A stretch of 64,000 bases of DNA from Histomonas meleagridis (taxonomy: Eukaryota; Parabasalia; Tritrichomonadida; Dientamoebidae), in NCBI GenBank assembly GCA_020186115.1, contig WSYJ01000186.1:682001-746000 (forward strand). The letters run 5' to 3'. Shown in pieces: positions 10,579 to 19,448 of this stretch. The first letter of the stretch is position 1. Each line of letters opens with the position of its first letter. The translations under genes and the position numbers were made by a program. The notes beneath the pieces are model-generated. The model was given only the letters and a program-made list of their open reading frames with translations, made no database searches and had not been told where the DNA came from.

Positions 10579-11490
10579 ATGGACGTAGACAAAATCATCA
10601 GTAACTTAAAACAACACCTCCCTATCACCGAAAAAGAGCTTCAAATGCTTTTCGAAGTTGCAGCAGAAATTCTTTACCAAGAAGGAGCAATCATTTCATT
10701 AAATACTCCAATAACAGTTTGTGGCGATATTCATGGTCAATTCTACGACTTGCTTCGTCTTTTTGAAGTCGGTGGTGATCCATCTGAAGTACGTTATCTA
10801 TTTCTTGGTGATTATGTTGATCGTGGCTATTACTCAGTTGAAACCTTTTCTCTTTTACTTGCTTACAAAGTTAAATATCCAAATAGTTTTTACATGCTTC
10901 GTGGTAACCATGAGTGTCGCCAAGTTAACCAAATGTATGGCTTCTATGATGAGATCATCAACAGATTTGGTCACCCAGGACCATACAAAATGTGCAATGA
11001 AATCTTTGACTATCTACCAATAGCAGCCCTCATTGATGGCAAGCTATTCTGCGTTCATGGAGGATTATCTCCTGATATTCGTGCGATCGAACAAATCGGA
11101 ATTTACGAAAGACGAAAAGAGATTCCAAGCAGCGGACCAATTTCCGATCTTTGTTGGAGCGATCCTGATGAAATTGATGGTTGGGGAATCAGCCAACGCG
11201 GCGCAGGATATTTATTTGGCAGAAATCCGACACAAGAATTCATTCACAACAACAATTTGAAGATTATCGCCAGAGCTCATCAACTTGCGATGGAAGGCTA
11301 TCAATGGCATTTTGGTGAACATCAACTTGTAACTGTTTGGTCAGCGCCAAACTACATGTACAGATCTGGTAACAAAGCGTCAGTAATGGTAGTGAATGAA
11401 CAACTTGAATGTGATTTTAGGATATTTGACGCTGTTCCTGATGATCAAAGAGTGAAACCAGATGACTCTATTCCCCCTTACTTTGCTTAA
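10579..11490 (+). CDS. PP2A-family (PP4/PP6-like) Ser/Thr phosphatase catalytic subunit
   Basis: A 303-residue protein, the usual length of the PP2A/PP4/PP6 catalytic subunits. All metal and phosphate motifs are present in order: GDIHG (about 49), GDYVDRG (about 77), RGNHE (about 108), HGGLSPDI, WSDP, RGAGYLFG, RAHQL and WSAPNY. The sequence MEGYQWHF recalls PP4, while the PPYF ending recalls PP6, so subgroup is uncertain. The family ends in YFL, and the final leucine is carboxyl-methylated by LCMT1 to control B-subunit assembly. Here the end is PYFA, so the leucine is missing. The glycine-asparagine-histidine motif reads GNHEC rather than GNHES. Likely an active cytoplasmic or nuclear phosphatase. 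Confidence 0.92.
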   Translation: MDVDKIISNLKQHLPITEKELQMLFEVAAEILYQEGAIISLNTPITVCGDIHGQFYDLLRLFEVGGDPSEVRYLFLGDYVDRGYYSVETFSLLLAYKVKYPNSFYMLRGNHECRQVNQMYGFYDEIINRFGHPGPYKMCNEIFDYLPIAALIDGKLFCVHGGLSPDIRAIEQIGIYERRKEIPSSGPISDLCWSDPDEIDGWGISQRGAGYLFGRNPTQEFIHNNNLKIIARAHQLAMEGYQWHFGEHQLVTVWSAPNYMYRSGNKASVMVVNEQLECDFRIFDAVPDDQRVKPDDSIPPYFA

Positions 11491-12292
11491 GAAATAAAGA
11501 TTTTTATTGAAGAACCACATGTTGATAAAAAATTTTTGAAAGGAAACAAATTCACTTTTCTTTGCTGTATCGGTACGTTCACGCTTTTGAATTTTTCTTT
11601 AAAGAAAAAATTCTATTCAACATTTTCTGTGTTGTTGATACAAAACACCATTTTCCACCTATCAAAACTTTGTGCAAGCAATATTGAAAAACTTGTTGTA
11701 TTCATTTACAACGTAAATACAACGGTATTGCCCAAAACGCATAAAACTTGTTATCTTTTGAAATTACAAAAGATTTTTTGTCTATTATTTCAATAAAACA
11801 AATAAAATTTTACAAAACTATTTGTGACGATGAAAAATGATCATTTATCCTGGCTAAGTGAGGTGAATGTCCGCCACACAATATTCCAACGTTCGTATTT
11901 ACCCTTATGTGAAGTGTTTTTTTTTCTTATTAAGATAAACTTATCTCATTAATTTTTCATTGAATAACTAAAAAAATTTAATTTTCCATGTAATTATTAA
12001 GAGTATACGTATTCCTTTGTTTTAAAAGAATTAAAATCTGCGGTGAAAAATTTTATGTTCGTTCGGACGAATATTACTGTCCAAGTCCATAGATTTTCGG
12101 TGCCAATTCAATTTCCTTTTACGCTATCGAGACCTCAGAAAATTGATTTTATCAACAGCGGAGAGATTTTATATTGATTCAAATGTTCCCATTGAAAAAA
12201 TTTGACATATAGAATTACTAGAATACAACCGCGGTTTCAATACTTGCATTGAATATGACTATCGTCACAAAAGTCTTCAAATTTTATATTAC
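11491..12292. other. Intergenic region, nothing recognised
   Basis: An 800-bp gap between two genes on the same strand. A plus-strand open stretch at 11536-11796 starts with TTG and looks like translated low-complexity DNA. A patch around 12030-12170 is less AT-rich than its surroundings and contains the inverted TTCGTTCGGACGAA. It could hold an unannotated RNA, but I recognise no family. Confidence 0.4.
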
Positions 12293-13360
12293 ATGACAAA
12301 CACATCTACAAAGATAGCTTCAGATGAAACCCAGGAACTTCTAACCCAGCACCATTACAAGTGTATAAAGTTTCTCAGCAAAGGAAGCTTTGGAAGTGTT
12401 TTCTTGATCAGATCTCAATATTATAACCAAGATTTTTGCTTGAAAAGAATCCAAAGCCCAGACCCAAGCGTTGCTGAAGAATCAAAACGGGAAGTATCAA
12501 CCCTAATTCGTTTATATCACCCAAATATAATATCCATGTACAAATTCTTTTTCGATTCATCAGGTTGTACCTTATCAATTATTCTAGAATATTGTGCTGG
12601 AGGATCACTGAAAGATGTGGTATTAAAAGAAGGACCCATAAAACCACCAAAACTATATTGGCTCTGTTATCAAATACTTGATGCACTTTCCTATTGTCAT
12701 GAGAAGAACATAGCTCATAGGGACATAAAGCCAGCCAATATTCTAATCGATTCATATGGGAGACCTAAACTAGCAGATTTTGGACTTAGCAAAATCATAG
12801 AAAAAGGAGAAAGCACCACCAGCTGCACTGGGTCTCGTCCATATATGGCTCCTGAGATTATTAACAGACAGAACGCGGATCCATTCCTTGCGGATATTTG
12901 GTCTCTTGGTGTAACCTTCTACGCAATAGCACTTGGACATCTTCCATGGTGCTGTCATAGTGGCATTGAACTCGATGTCGCAATTAATATTGGGATGCTT
13001 CCATTTCCATCGAACATAGATCCCGCTTTCCGAGAACTTATTCGATCAATGGTTGTTGTAGACCCTACAAAAAGAATGTCTTTGGCTAATCTAATGAATT
13101 TACCAATTTTCGATGAATTTCGAAATCCAAATAACACACTTAATTCTCCCCATAAACCATTCATAAGAGTTCCACAAGGAAAAGGCAAAACAATGATACC
13201 ACAGGTAAGGCCATTCTTCGGCCTCAAAGGCTATGCTGCAAATACGAAATCTTATCGGCCCATCACGAAACCATTTGTGACTCCACAGAAGCCAAACATA
13301 ATGCAAAGTCCTCATCAGACATTTGGAAATAAGCTATTTCCAAATAAGCCTCTTGAGTGA
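12293..13360 (+). CDS. CAMK-like serine/threonine protein kinase
   Basis: A 355-residue kinase, ATG start. The kinase domain (about 20-280) has the glycine loop LSKGSFGSVF, the ATP lysine in CLKRI, the catalytic loop AHRDIKPANIL, the metal-binding ADFGLSK, the activation segment GSRPYMAPEI, and WSLGVTFYAI. All catalytic residues are kept, so it should be active. The overall shape is that of the simple CAMK/SNF1-like kinases that are greatly expanded in trichomonads. The C-terminal tail (about 285-355) is basic and proline-rich with no recognised domain. Substrate is unknown. The gene converges on WDR92, and several palindromes lie between them. Confidence 0.9.
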   Translation: MTNTSTKIASDETQELLTQHHYKCIKFLSKGSFGSVFLIRSQYYNQDFCLKRIQSPDPSVAEESKREVSTLIRLYHPNIISMYKFFFDSSGCTLSIILEYCAGGSLKDVVLKEGPIKPPKLYWLCYQILDALSYCHEKNIAHRDIKPANILIDSYGRPKLADFGLSKIIEKGESTTSCTGSRPYMAPEIINRQNADPFLADIWSLGVTFYAIALGHLPWCCHSGIELDVAINIGMLPFPSNIDPAFRELIRSMVVVDPTKRMSLANLMNLPIFDEFRNPNNTLNSPHKPFIRVPQGKGKTMIPQVRPFFGLKGYAANTKSYRPITKPFVTPQKPNIMQSPHQTFGNKLFPNKPLE

Positions 13361-13397
13361 CCATGATATTATTTTGTTATTGGAATATCAAAAACAG

Positions 13398-13452
13398 TAT
13401 ATGTTTTTGGCGTTTTTGGCTTTCGGCTCTGCCAAAACAGCCAAAATGTATA
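13398..13452. terminator. Imperfect stem-loop downstream of the CAMK-like gene
   Basis: Arms of about 22 bp (13398-13420 and 13431-13452) pair with a few mismatches around a 10-nt loop. Both arms carry two TTGGC/GCCAA blocks. It starts 38 nt after the CAMK stop, so it may serve mRNA 3'-end formation or be the relic of a small inverted-repeat element. The structure is seen in sequence; the role is inferred. Confidence 0.45.
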
Positions 13453-13506
13453 TTTATGTAAAGTCGAGTTATTGGTGTTAATCAGGAAACTTTTTTTTTC
13501 TTTTAT

Positions 13507-13555
13507 TTTGGTTAACCAAATTAATATTTTTTTAAGTCTTTTTCGAAAAAGACTT
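13507..13555. terminator. Two perfect palindromes between convergent genes
   Basis: TTTGGTTAACCAAA (13507-13520) and a 22-bp perfect palindrome at 13534-13555 (AAGTCTTTTTC and its complement) lie between the CAMK-like and WDR92 stops. Being symmetric, they could act on both converging transcripts. Function is inferred. Confidence 0.4.
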
Positions 13556-13649
13556 TGTTATAGTTATATTTGTTCAAATGTTCCAGAAAAATAAACACAA
13601 ATTTTCGAAAAGTGCATTTGGTCAAAGACCGATGAAATTTACAGAACGT

Positions 13650-14690
13650 TTACTTTTCATTTAAATGCGTTACATATAAAATCCTAACCGTTTGATCAAA
13701 CGCTGATGTTATCGCTAAGCCTTCTTTATCTGGGTGCCAATCGAAAGAGGATATTGGCTGTGTACTTAATTGGCTTGATGCTATCTTGTCTAGTTTGATT
13801 TCTTTTTTATCTTTTTTCCATATGATTAATTCTCCACTTCCACCAGTTGTTGCAATGATATCCTTTTTTTGTGGACACCTTTGGACTACCCATACTGTCG
13901 CACTATCTTTTATCTTCTGTGTTTTAGATGCATATCCTTTTTCTTCGGAACTATTTGTCAGATCAAAAGTAACAATTTGCCCAGAAAGACAACCAGCAAT
14001 GAGACCCTTAAGTGGGCCTGCGCGGTCGTATAATTGCATTGAAACAACACCATTTCGTAAATTTGTCTGCCAACTAATACTACTTGAACGAAGGTCCCAA
14101 AGCTTAACATCTCCATTGTCGAAACCAGCAGCAACAGTACGGTCTTGTGGACCAGTTGTTCCACCCATTGATACAGTCCAACAATCACGTCGATCTCCAT
14201 CTGGAACTAATGAGGCAACAACAGCATTTTGACAACGGATATCAGATACATGAACGCGCCCATCTCTAGAGCCAGTGACATATTCACAGGGACCAGGAGC
14301 ACCACCTCCATCAATACAATTAATGATTTCTTGATGAATTTGTTGGGTAAAGACTGGCTTGTTTGGTTTGAGTAAATCGTATACTTGAAGATATCCGTTA
14401 AAATCCCCAATTGCGCAATGTCTTTGAATTGGATCACATGCAGCAAATGTACAACATTTGATAGCATGATCTGTTTCTACATCTGATATTTTTTCCATAC
14501 GCTCACTTTGCGTTTTAGCTTGTGTATTCATCTTATAAACTTGCAATGCGCCGGTAGCACGTGGTCTCGAACCGACAACTACAAATCTGCGGGATGTTGG
14601 AACCCATCTTGCATCATGCACTGTATATGGCATTGATTCGGAAAGAAGTTCAACTACGTGAGTTTTATCGAACGCAATTTTTGGAGGCAT
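13650..14690 (-). CDS. WDR92: WD40 protein WDR92/Monad, axonemal dynein assembly factor (DNAAF10)
   Basis: I start at the ATG at 14690; upstream the frame begins only with TTG. The 346-residue protein is a complete WD40 propeller colinear with WDR92. Diagnostic stretches are YTVHDARWVPTSRRFVVVG near the start, ATGDF-like IGDFNGYLQVYDL, YVTGSRDGRVHV, RRDCWTVSMG, VAAGFDNGDVKLWDLR, TNLRNGVVSM, and the final SSFDWHPDKEGLAITSAFDQTVRIL with VTHLNEK. The family works with the R2TP-like co-chaperone and RNA polymerase/prefoldin subunits to assemble axonemal dyneins, which fits a flagellated cell. I regard this as one of the firmest calls. Confidence 0.93.
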   Translation of the reverse strand: MPPKIAFDKTHVVELLSESMPYTVHDARWVPTSRRFVVVGSRPRATGALQVYKMNTQAKTQSERMEKISDVETDHAIKCCTFAACDPIQRHCAIGDFNGYLQVYDLLKPNKPVFTQQIHQEIINCIDGGGAPGPCEYVTGSRDGRVHVSDIRCQNAVVASLVPDGDRRDCWTVSMGGTTGPQDRTVAAGFDNGDVKLWDLRSSSISWQTNLRNGVVSMQLYDRAGPLKGLIAGCLSGQIVTFDLTNSSEEKGYASKTQKIKDSATVWVVQRCPQKKDIIATTGGSGELIIWKKDKKEIKLDKIASSQLSTQPISSFDWHPDKEGLAITSAFDQTVRILYVTHLNEK

Positions 14691-15077
14691 TTCACAAAGT
14701 GGCCGAAGATACGTTAAATGCAACCGTTTATTTCCACTTTTCTTTACATTTTCAAGTTTTAATCGGCATATAAATTGAGTATGTTTGTTTGGGAAATGCG
14801 TGTTTTGATCATTTCAGATACAAACTGTATAAATATGTAATTAATAATATTTTATATTTTAAATAATTCTCGAATACAACAAGTTATATGAAAATATTAT
14901 AATATAATAATTATACAAATTTATTAAAAAAAAAAATATCTTTCATATAAAGTTTCATGAAATAATTATCATTATCTTCGTTTTGCTTCATCTTTAAATT
15001 CTTAAAAACAACTTTAAGTACTGTTGTACTTCGGGGATACATGTAACATAATTAAAAAAGAAGAACAAAAACTTTAT
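14691..15077. other. Intergenic region, nothing recognised
   Basis: AT-rich gap between WDR92 and the TKL kinase, both on the minus strand, so it holds the WDR92 promoter and the kinase 3' end is at its other side. A TTTAACGTATCTTC sequence just upstream of the WDR92 ATG resembles the AACGTT element seen before other starts. Confidence 0.4.
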
Positions 15078-17471
15078 TTATTTCATCAAAACATCAAATG
15101 TTTTTTCTAATTTAGGTAATCTTTTCCTTAGTCCGTATTTTTCCACAATATCCTTTACTCTGTCATTTAGTTTCTCGTGTCTTTTTGCTACCAGCAATGC
15201 CTTTATCAAGTTTTCGCACGTTTCCAAATTTTCTTCTTCTTTTTCGATCCCTTCCAAGAACAATTCCGCGATTTTCTGATCATTACAAGCAGCGATCAAA
15301 GCGTTATAAGCGAGTGACAACTTATTTTTCCTTATGAACAATTCATCGAATAATTCCTTCGACGGATAAATTCCTTCCAACGCCATTTTCGTTATTGCGA
15401 TGCAAGCGCAAGCTCTTCTTTCCTTTTTATCCGATGTGACGAAAGTCTTCAAAGCGCTTAAACTAATTCGTTTAAATTCTCCCAAAGACATTAACATTCG
15501 TAAAGCCTCAGAAGATAATAAATCGTTTGATTTTCCAAGTAATTGTACGCACAAGTCAATGATAGCTGTTTTTAATTGCACGTCGACGCCTTCGTGAATT
15601 GTAACCTCGAGTGCAAACGCGACGTCTTCAGGTTTCGTTGCATATAACGCGCAAAGGTCAGAACAACCATTTAAACATGCTGCAATTACTATGTTCGTGT
15701 CAGTATCTTCAGAACCAGTTGGTAATTCCATAACAAACTTCGACATTATCGAACTATTCACTTTGTTTTTCCCAATGTTTCGTAATAGAATTGAAGCTTC
15801 GCCGATTTTCGATGACTTCAAAAACAACGAAATGAAATTAATGACATCTTGTGTATCGAATATTGTTATGTCATTAGTTATTGTTGACCATACTTTATCA
15901 ACAATATCAGTTGGGATTCCATCTTTAAGGAACTCGACGAAACTCGAAAGTGGAATTTCTTTTGAGAGAACTTTCTCCATTTTACTTTTGATTTCGTCGT
16001 TAAGTTGTTCTCCAGTTGTCGCATTCGCTTTTATATATTTAAGTAACTCTTCTCTATTAGTTCCATTAAATACTGCTTCGCATGATTGGATACGTTGTAC
16101 AATCTCAGCAAATGATGGACGAACTTTCGGATCGCGATCCCAACAATGCGTTATCAAGTCCCGCATTCCAGGATTGACATCGTTAGGCATTGCAGGCCGT
16201 ATATCGTTTGTTACGACTTGCGAAATGATTTGCGCAGCATCCATCCCATGATATGGAACTTGACCTGATGCTAGTTCCCATAGGAGAATACCAAACGCAT
16301 AAACATCAACTTTAAATGAGTAATTAGGTGTAGATGATAATAACTCAGGAGCCATCCAATGCGGCGTACCAATGTTTTGCGTCATCGTCGATTCTTCACT
16401 TGCATGTCTCGAAAACCCAAAATCACAGATTCGTATTCGATTATTTTTGTCGAGTAATACATTCAATGATTTTAAGTCACGATGAACAATTTGTTTATCA
16501 TGAAGAAATTTCATCCCACGTGCAATGTCATATGCTGCGATGCTTTTGGCAGTCTGGTCTAAATGATGGTTCATGTGTAAGTCATGATATAAAGACTTGT
16601 TGGGCATCCATTCTGTGATGATACAAAACGGTAAAGAATCAGTGGCGCCGATAAGCTTCAAAAGTGTCGGGTGAATCGCAGTTGCCAAAACCGCTACTTC
16701 CCTTTGGAATGACTGAAGTTTCGACCCGTTCAACTTCTGGAACTTAAACTCTTTAATGGCAACTTCTTGGTTAGTGCGCTTGTCAATACCATAAAAAACA
16801 TTGGCAGAAACACCACTTCCAACTGGATGAACTTTTAGAAAATCATCCGGATTTACTCGCCATGATTGATAATTAACTGGTATGGGTGAAAATGAACGTG
16901 GTGCAAGATCATCGGAATTCGATTCGGTAAGAATTGTATCTATCGACTTAAGACGGGTTTCAATGTTTTTGGTAAGCTCTGGATCAATGTCTTTAAGTGT
17001 GAGATATTGTGTAAATGAGGCATGGATAGCTTGAAGATCAAGAATGTGATATTGCATCCATTGTGATGAATCAGAATCAATTTGAACACTTGCTGAGGAA
17101 TGAAAAATTGAGGCTGATTTCTTAAGTTCCGAAAAAATATTTTTGAGTTGATCAAGAACATAATTACATGGATTTTCAATTGTAGGTAATGACCATGTTT
17201 GAAGAAGATTTTGCATAATAAGTTGGCATAATTCTTGAAGAAGACTAATAAACTTGTTAGACGCATTTTTTTCATCTTCTGTCATTGGTTCTGTTGGTAA
17301 ATTCGCATCAAATATTGATAAGAATTTTCGAAGTTGTGAAAGAGCAAACTCAAATTTCTTACGATGCACTGCTGTTTGATCGCCAAATAATGCAATCCTT
17401 CGAAGAATTTTATGTATTGCCTCACTTTGCTCTTTGAACGACATTAAGTCAATACGTTGATTGTCTGACAT
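15078..17471 (-). CDS. TKL-type protein kinase with long alpha-helical (ARM/HEAT-like) tail
   Basis: I choose the ATG at 17471 (MSDNQRIDLMSF), giving 797 residues. An ATG at 17555 would add a hydrophobic 28-residue leader that looks like translated promoter. The N-terminal 190 residues are helical. The kinase domain (about 200-460) has VGSGVSANVFYG, VAIKEF, IVHRDLKSLNVLL, ICDFGFSRH, GTPHWMAPELL, KVDVYAFGILLWEL and WDRDPKVRPSF, the last of which is typical of TKL/tyrosine-kinase-like families. The remaining 330 residues are helical repeats like armadillo or HEAT units. This domain order is common among trichomonad and Entamoeba TKL kinases. All catalytic residues are present. Role and partner are unknown. 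Confidence 0.88.
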   Translation of the reverse strand: MSDNQRIDLMSFKEQSEAIHKILRRIALFGDQTAVHRKKFEFALSQLRKFLSIFDANLPTEPMTEDEKNASNKFISLLQELCQLIMQNLLQTWSLPTIENPCNYVLDQLKNIFSELKKSASIFHSSASVQIDSDSSQWMQYHILDLQAIHASFTQYLTLKDIDPELTKNIETRLKSIDTILTESNSDDLAPRSFSPIPVNYQSWRVNPDDFLKVHPVGSGVSANVFYGIDKRTNQEVAIKEFKFQKLNGSKLQSFQREVAVLATAIHPTLLKLIGATDSLPFCIITEWMPNKSLYHDLHMNHHLDQTAKSIAAYDIARGMKFLHDKQIVHRDLKSLNVLLDKNNRIRICDFGFSRHASEESTMTQNIGTPHWMAPELLSSTPNYSFKVDVYAFGILLWELASGQVPYHGMDAAQIISQVVTNDIRPAMPNDVNPGMRDLITHCWDRDPKVRPSFAEIVQRIQSCEAVFNGTNREELLKYIKANATTGEQLNDEIKSKMEKVLSKEIPLSSFVEFLKDGIPTDIVDKVWSTITNDITIFDTQDVINFISLFLKSSKIGEASILLRNIGKNKVNSSIMSKFVMELPTGSEDTDTNIVIAACLNGCSDLCALYATKPEDVAFALEVTIHEGVDVQLKTAIIDLCVQLLGKSNDLLSSEALRMLMSLGEFKRISLSALKTFVTSDKKERRACACIAITKMALEGIYPSKELFDELFIRKNKLSLAYNALIAACNDQKIAELFLEGIEKEEENLETCENLIKALLVAKRHEKLNDRVKDIVEKYGLRKRLPKLEKTFDVLMK

Positions 17472-17561
17472 GTTATGTGAAACATATATGAGGTGATATA
17501 TGAGTAAACTATTTAAATAAGACGTTAAATTGGAGAAAAATGACGTTAAAATCATTTTTTA
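17472..17561. promoter_or_regulatory. Compact divergent promoter of the TKL kinase and cyclin genes
   Basis: Only 90 bp separate the two start codons. On the cyclin side TCATTTTTTA directly precedes the ATG and resembles a trichomonad initiator. GACGTTAAA occurs twice (near 17521 and 17542). On the kinase side a TTTCACATAAC reading into its ATG may be the initiator. These are by-eye matches. Confidence 0.45.
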
Positions 17562-18500
17562 ATGTTTGATTTATCATCAAACTTTAATTTATACCCACAG
17601 ATTTCTCAAGTTTCTCAGATACAAGTTGCTGCTTGCTTATCTGAGTTATCTTATAATCAAACAAATACACAAAATAGTATACAAAAACCTCAATTTGCAG
17701 TTGGTGATCCAAAGAATCCACAAGATGCTTATGAATATGAACAAACAATATACTATGAAATGCTTAAAGCAGAGACTTCTTTTCCAAATACAAATTTAGT
17801 TCAAACTGAAATCACAGAGAATGATTATAATATTCTAGTTGATTGGTTATGTCGTATGCATTACAAATCACACTTAAGTACAGCTTCTTTTAGTCGCTGT
17901 ATTGGATTACTTGCTCGTGTTTTTGCATTGGTTAACATTGAACTTAGCAAATTCCCATTAGTTGGATGCACTTGTATGTTAATTGCATCTAAAGTTGAAG
18001 GAACAAAGCGATTAACTTATGATAAAGTTTTGGCTTTTTTCCCATCTGAACTTAAAAAAGAAGATCTAAGAATAATGGAAACCAATATTTTAACATTACT
18101 TAATTTTAATGTCAATTTTCCTTCACATTTTTTCTTCTTAACACATTTACTTCGTAATACTGATCAAAGTGCAGTTGCAGTTCTTTTTGCTAGATATATT
18201 CTTGAAATAGCTCAAACAGCAAATATTTGGTATACAAGACCATCTATAATGACAAGTGCTGTTATTGCTTTATCAAGGCTTCTTCTTGGAGGTGTTGCAT
18301 GGCCTGATCAATTAAGAGAATATACTAATTATACCATTAATGATCTTTATGTTCATATGAAATTTTTGCATCAACTTCTTCTGAAATATCGAAAACAAGA
18401 AAATATGTTCATTAGAAGAAAATATTCTTCAAAAGCATTTTATGAAGTTGCACTTATACCAATTCCAGAAATCCTTCCAGATTTATCTCTTTTGATGTAA
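17562..18500 (+). CDS. Cyclin (A/B-like)
   Basis: A 312-residue protein. The cyclin N-terminal box (about 90-215) has LVDWLCRMHYK at the MRAIL/LVDW position, then LLARVFALV, FPLVGCTCMLIASKVEG, the helix LTYDKVLAFFP and LKKEDLRIMETNILTLLNFNVNFP. A second cyclin fold with ILEIAQTANIWYTRPSIMTSAVIALSR follows. The N-terminal 70 residues are Gln/Asn/Tyr-rich, with no destruction box that I can see. It should bind and activate a CDK, and a CDK-like kinase lies 3.4 kb downstream (21933), though nothing links the two directly. Subtype cannot be fixed. Confidence 0.88.
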   Translation: MFDLSSNFNLYPQISQVSQIQVAACLSELSYNQTNTQNSIQKPQFAVGDPKNPQDAYEYEQTIYYEMLKAETSFPNTNLVQTEITENDYNILVDWLCRMHYKSHLSTASFSRCIGLLARVFALVNIELSKFPLVGCTCMLIASKVEGTKRLTYDKVLAFFPSELKKEDLRIMETNILTLLNFNVNFPSHFFFLTHLLRNTDQSAVAVLFARYILEIAQTANIWYTRPSIMTSAVIALSRLLLGGVAWPDQLREYTNYTINDLYVHMKFLHQLLLKYRKQENMFIRRKYSSKAFYEVALIPIPEILPDLSLLM

Positions 18501-18545
18501 ATATTTATTTAGTTTTATTAAAAATAATTTTTCAAACATTTTTAT

Positions 18546-19448
18546 TTATTGTATCATATTTATTAGTTCTTGTAATACGACTTGCATTTGTTGGTTCATA
18601 TCTCTATCCATTATTACATCTATCGCGTCAGGTCTTAATTTTAACTCATTCAATGCCTCATTTGAGAATACGCAACAATTACCCGCAGCATAAATTAATC
18701 TATAAACAGCCTCAGTATCCAATTCAGGAGCTAAAACTCGAATAATTATACTCATTAACTCTTTAGCATCATTCTTCATATCACTCAAAAACATCGAATA
18801 ATTCATTATAGCTGTACTATAAGCTATTTGAGTTCTTTTATTATAACTCTTTACATTATTCATAAACATTTTTAATATTTCTTTGATTTTTACCAAATTT
18901 AAAACCTCATTTAAATAATTCTTAAACATGTTCGAAATAACTCTCATTAACATTAATACACAATTCTCATTTAAGTCATCACAACTCATGAAAACATTTA
19001 ATAACTCCACAAGTTCAATCGGGAAAATAAAATCACACGAATTATCAACAGCAATTTGACTTCTTAATATATCTAAAATAGGCCATGAATCATTCGATGG
19101 CCAAAACTTAACAACGTTAAATATTACTTCGAACATTTCTTTCGATTTACTTAATTGTTCCAATAAATCGAATTCATCTTCTTTTATAACATATTCGTTA
19201 TGATTATTTAATGTTTTTAACTTTCTTATAATTGGTACAACATTAATCTCTTCATAAATGTTTAAAATGGTCATTGGAAATATCGAATTCTCTTTCGGCG
19301 GAATCGTTTCAATGATTTTCGTCTTTCGTTGTTCTTCAATAAATTGGACAATTTGATTTAAATAAGTTTTATCAAGTTCATATCGATTAATAAAATCATA
19401 CGCAACAGTATACGGATTAGAATCATAATTTAAATAAAGTGGTAATGT
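18546..19448 (-). CDS. PLAA/Ufd3 orthologue, PUL-domain part after an in-frame TGA
   Basis: This segment continues, in the same frame, from the TGA that ends the WD40-PFU part. The first codons after the stop read TLPLYLNYDSNPYTVAYDFI, which aligns with the PLAA sequence right after PFU (KLPYN...DPWLTAYNFL). A helical PUL (armadillo-like) domain follows to the end at LQELINMIQ. If translated alone, the first ATG is at 19274, giving 242 residues and cutting off the PUL start. PUL domains bind the C-terminus of Cdc48/p97. So the two parts make one normal-length protein of about 719 residues apart from a single stop codon. It could be readthrough, a nonsense allele or a sequence error. Confidence 0.75.
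   Translation of the reverse strand, partial: TLPLYLNYDSNPYTVAYDFINRYELDKTYLNQIVQFIEEQRKTKIIETIPPKENSIFPMTILNIYEEINVVPIIRKLKTLNNHNEYVIKEDEFDLLEQLSKSKEMFEVIFNVVKFWPSNDSWPILDILRSQIAVDNSCDFIFPIELVELLNVFMSCDDLNENCVLMLMRVISNMFKNYLNEVLNLVKIKEILKMFMNNVKSYNKRTQIAYSTAIMNYSMFLSDMKNDAKELMSIIIRVLAPELDTEAVYRLIYAAGNCCVFSNEALNELKLRPDAIDVIMDRDMNQQMQVVLQELINMIQ

Noticed and set aside
11536-11796. 86-codon open frame after the phosphatase gene
   Set aside because: TTG start, biased composition, no recognisable feature.
17472-17555. Upstream ATG at 17555 as the start of the TKL kinase
   Set aside because: It would add a hydrophobic leader that overlaps the divergent promoter and sits only 7 bp from the cyclin start.
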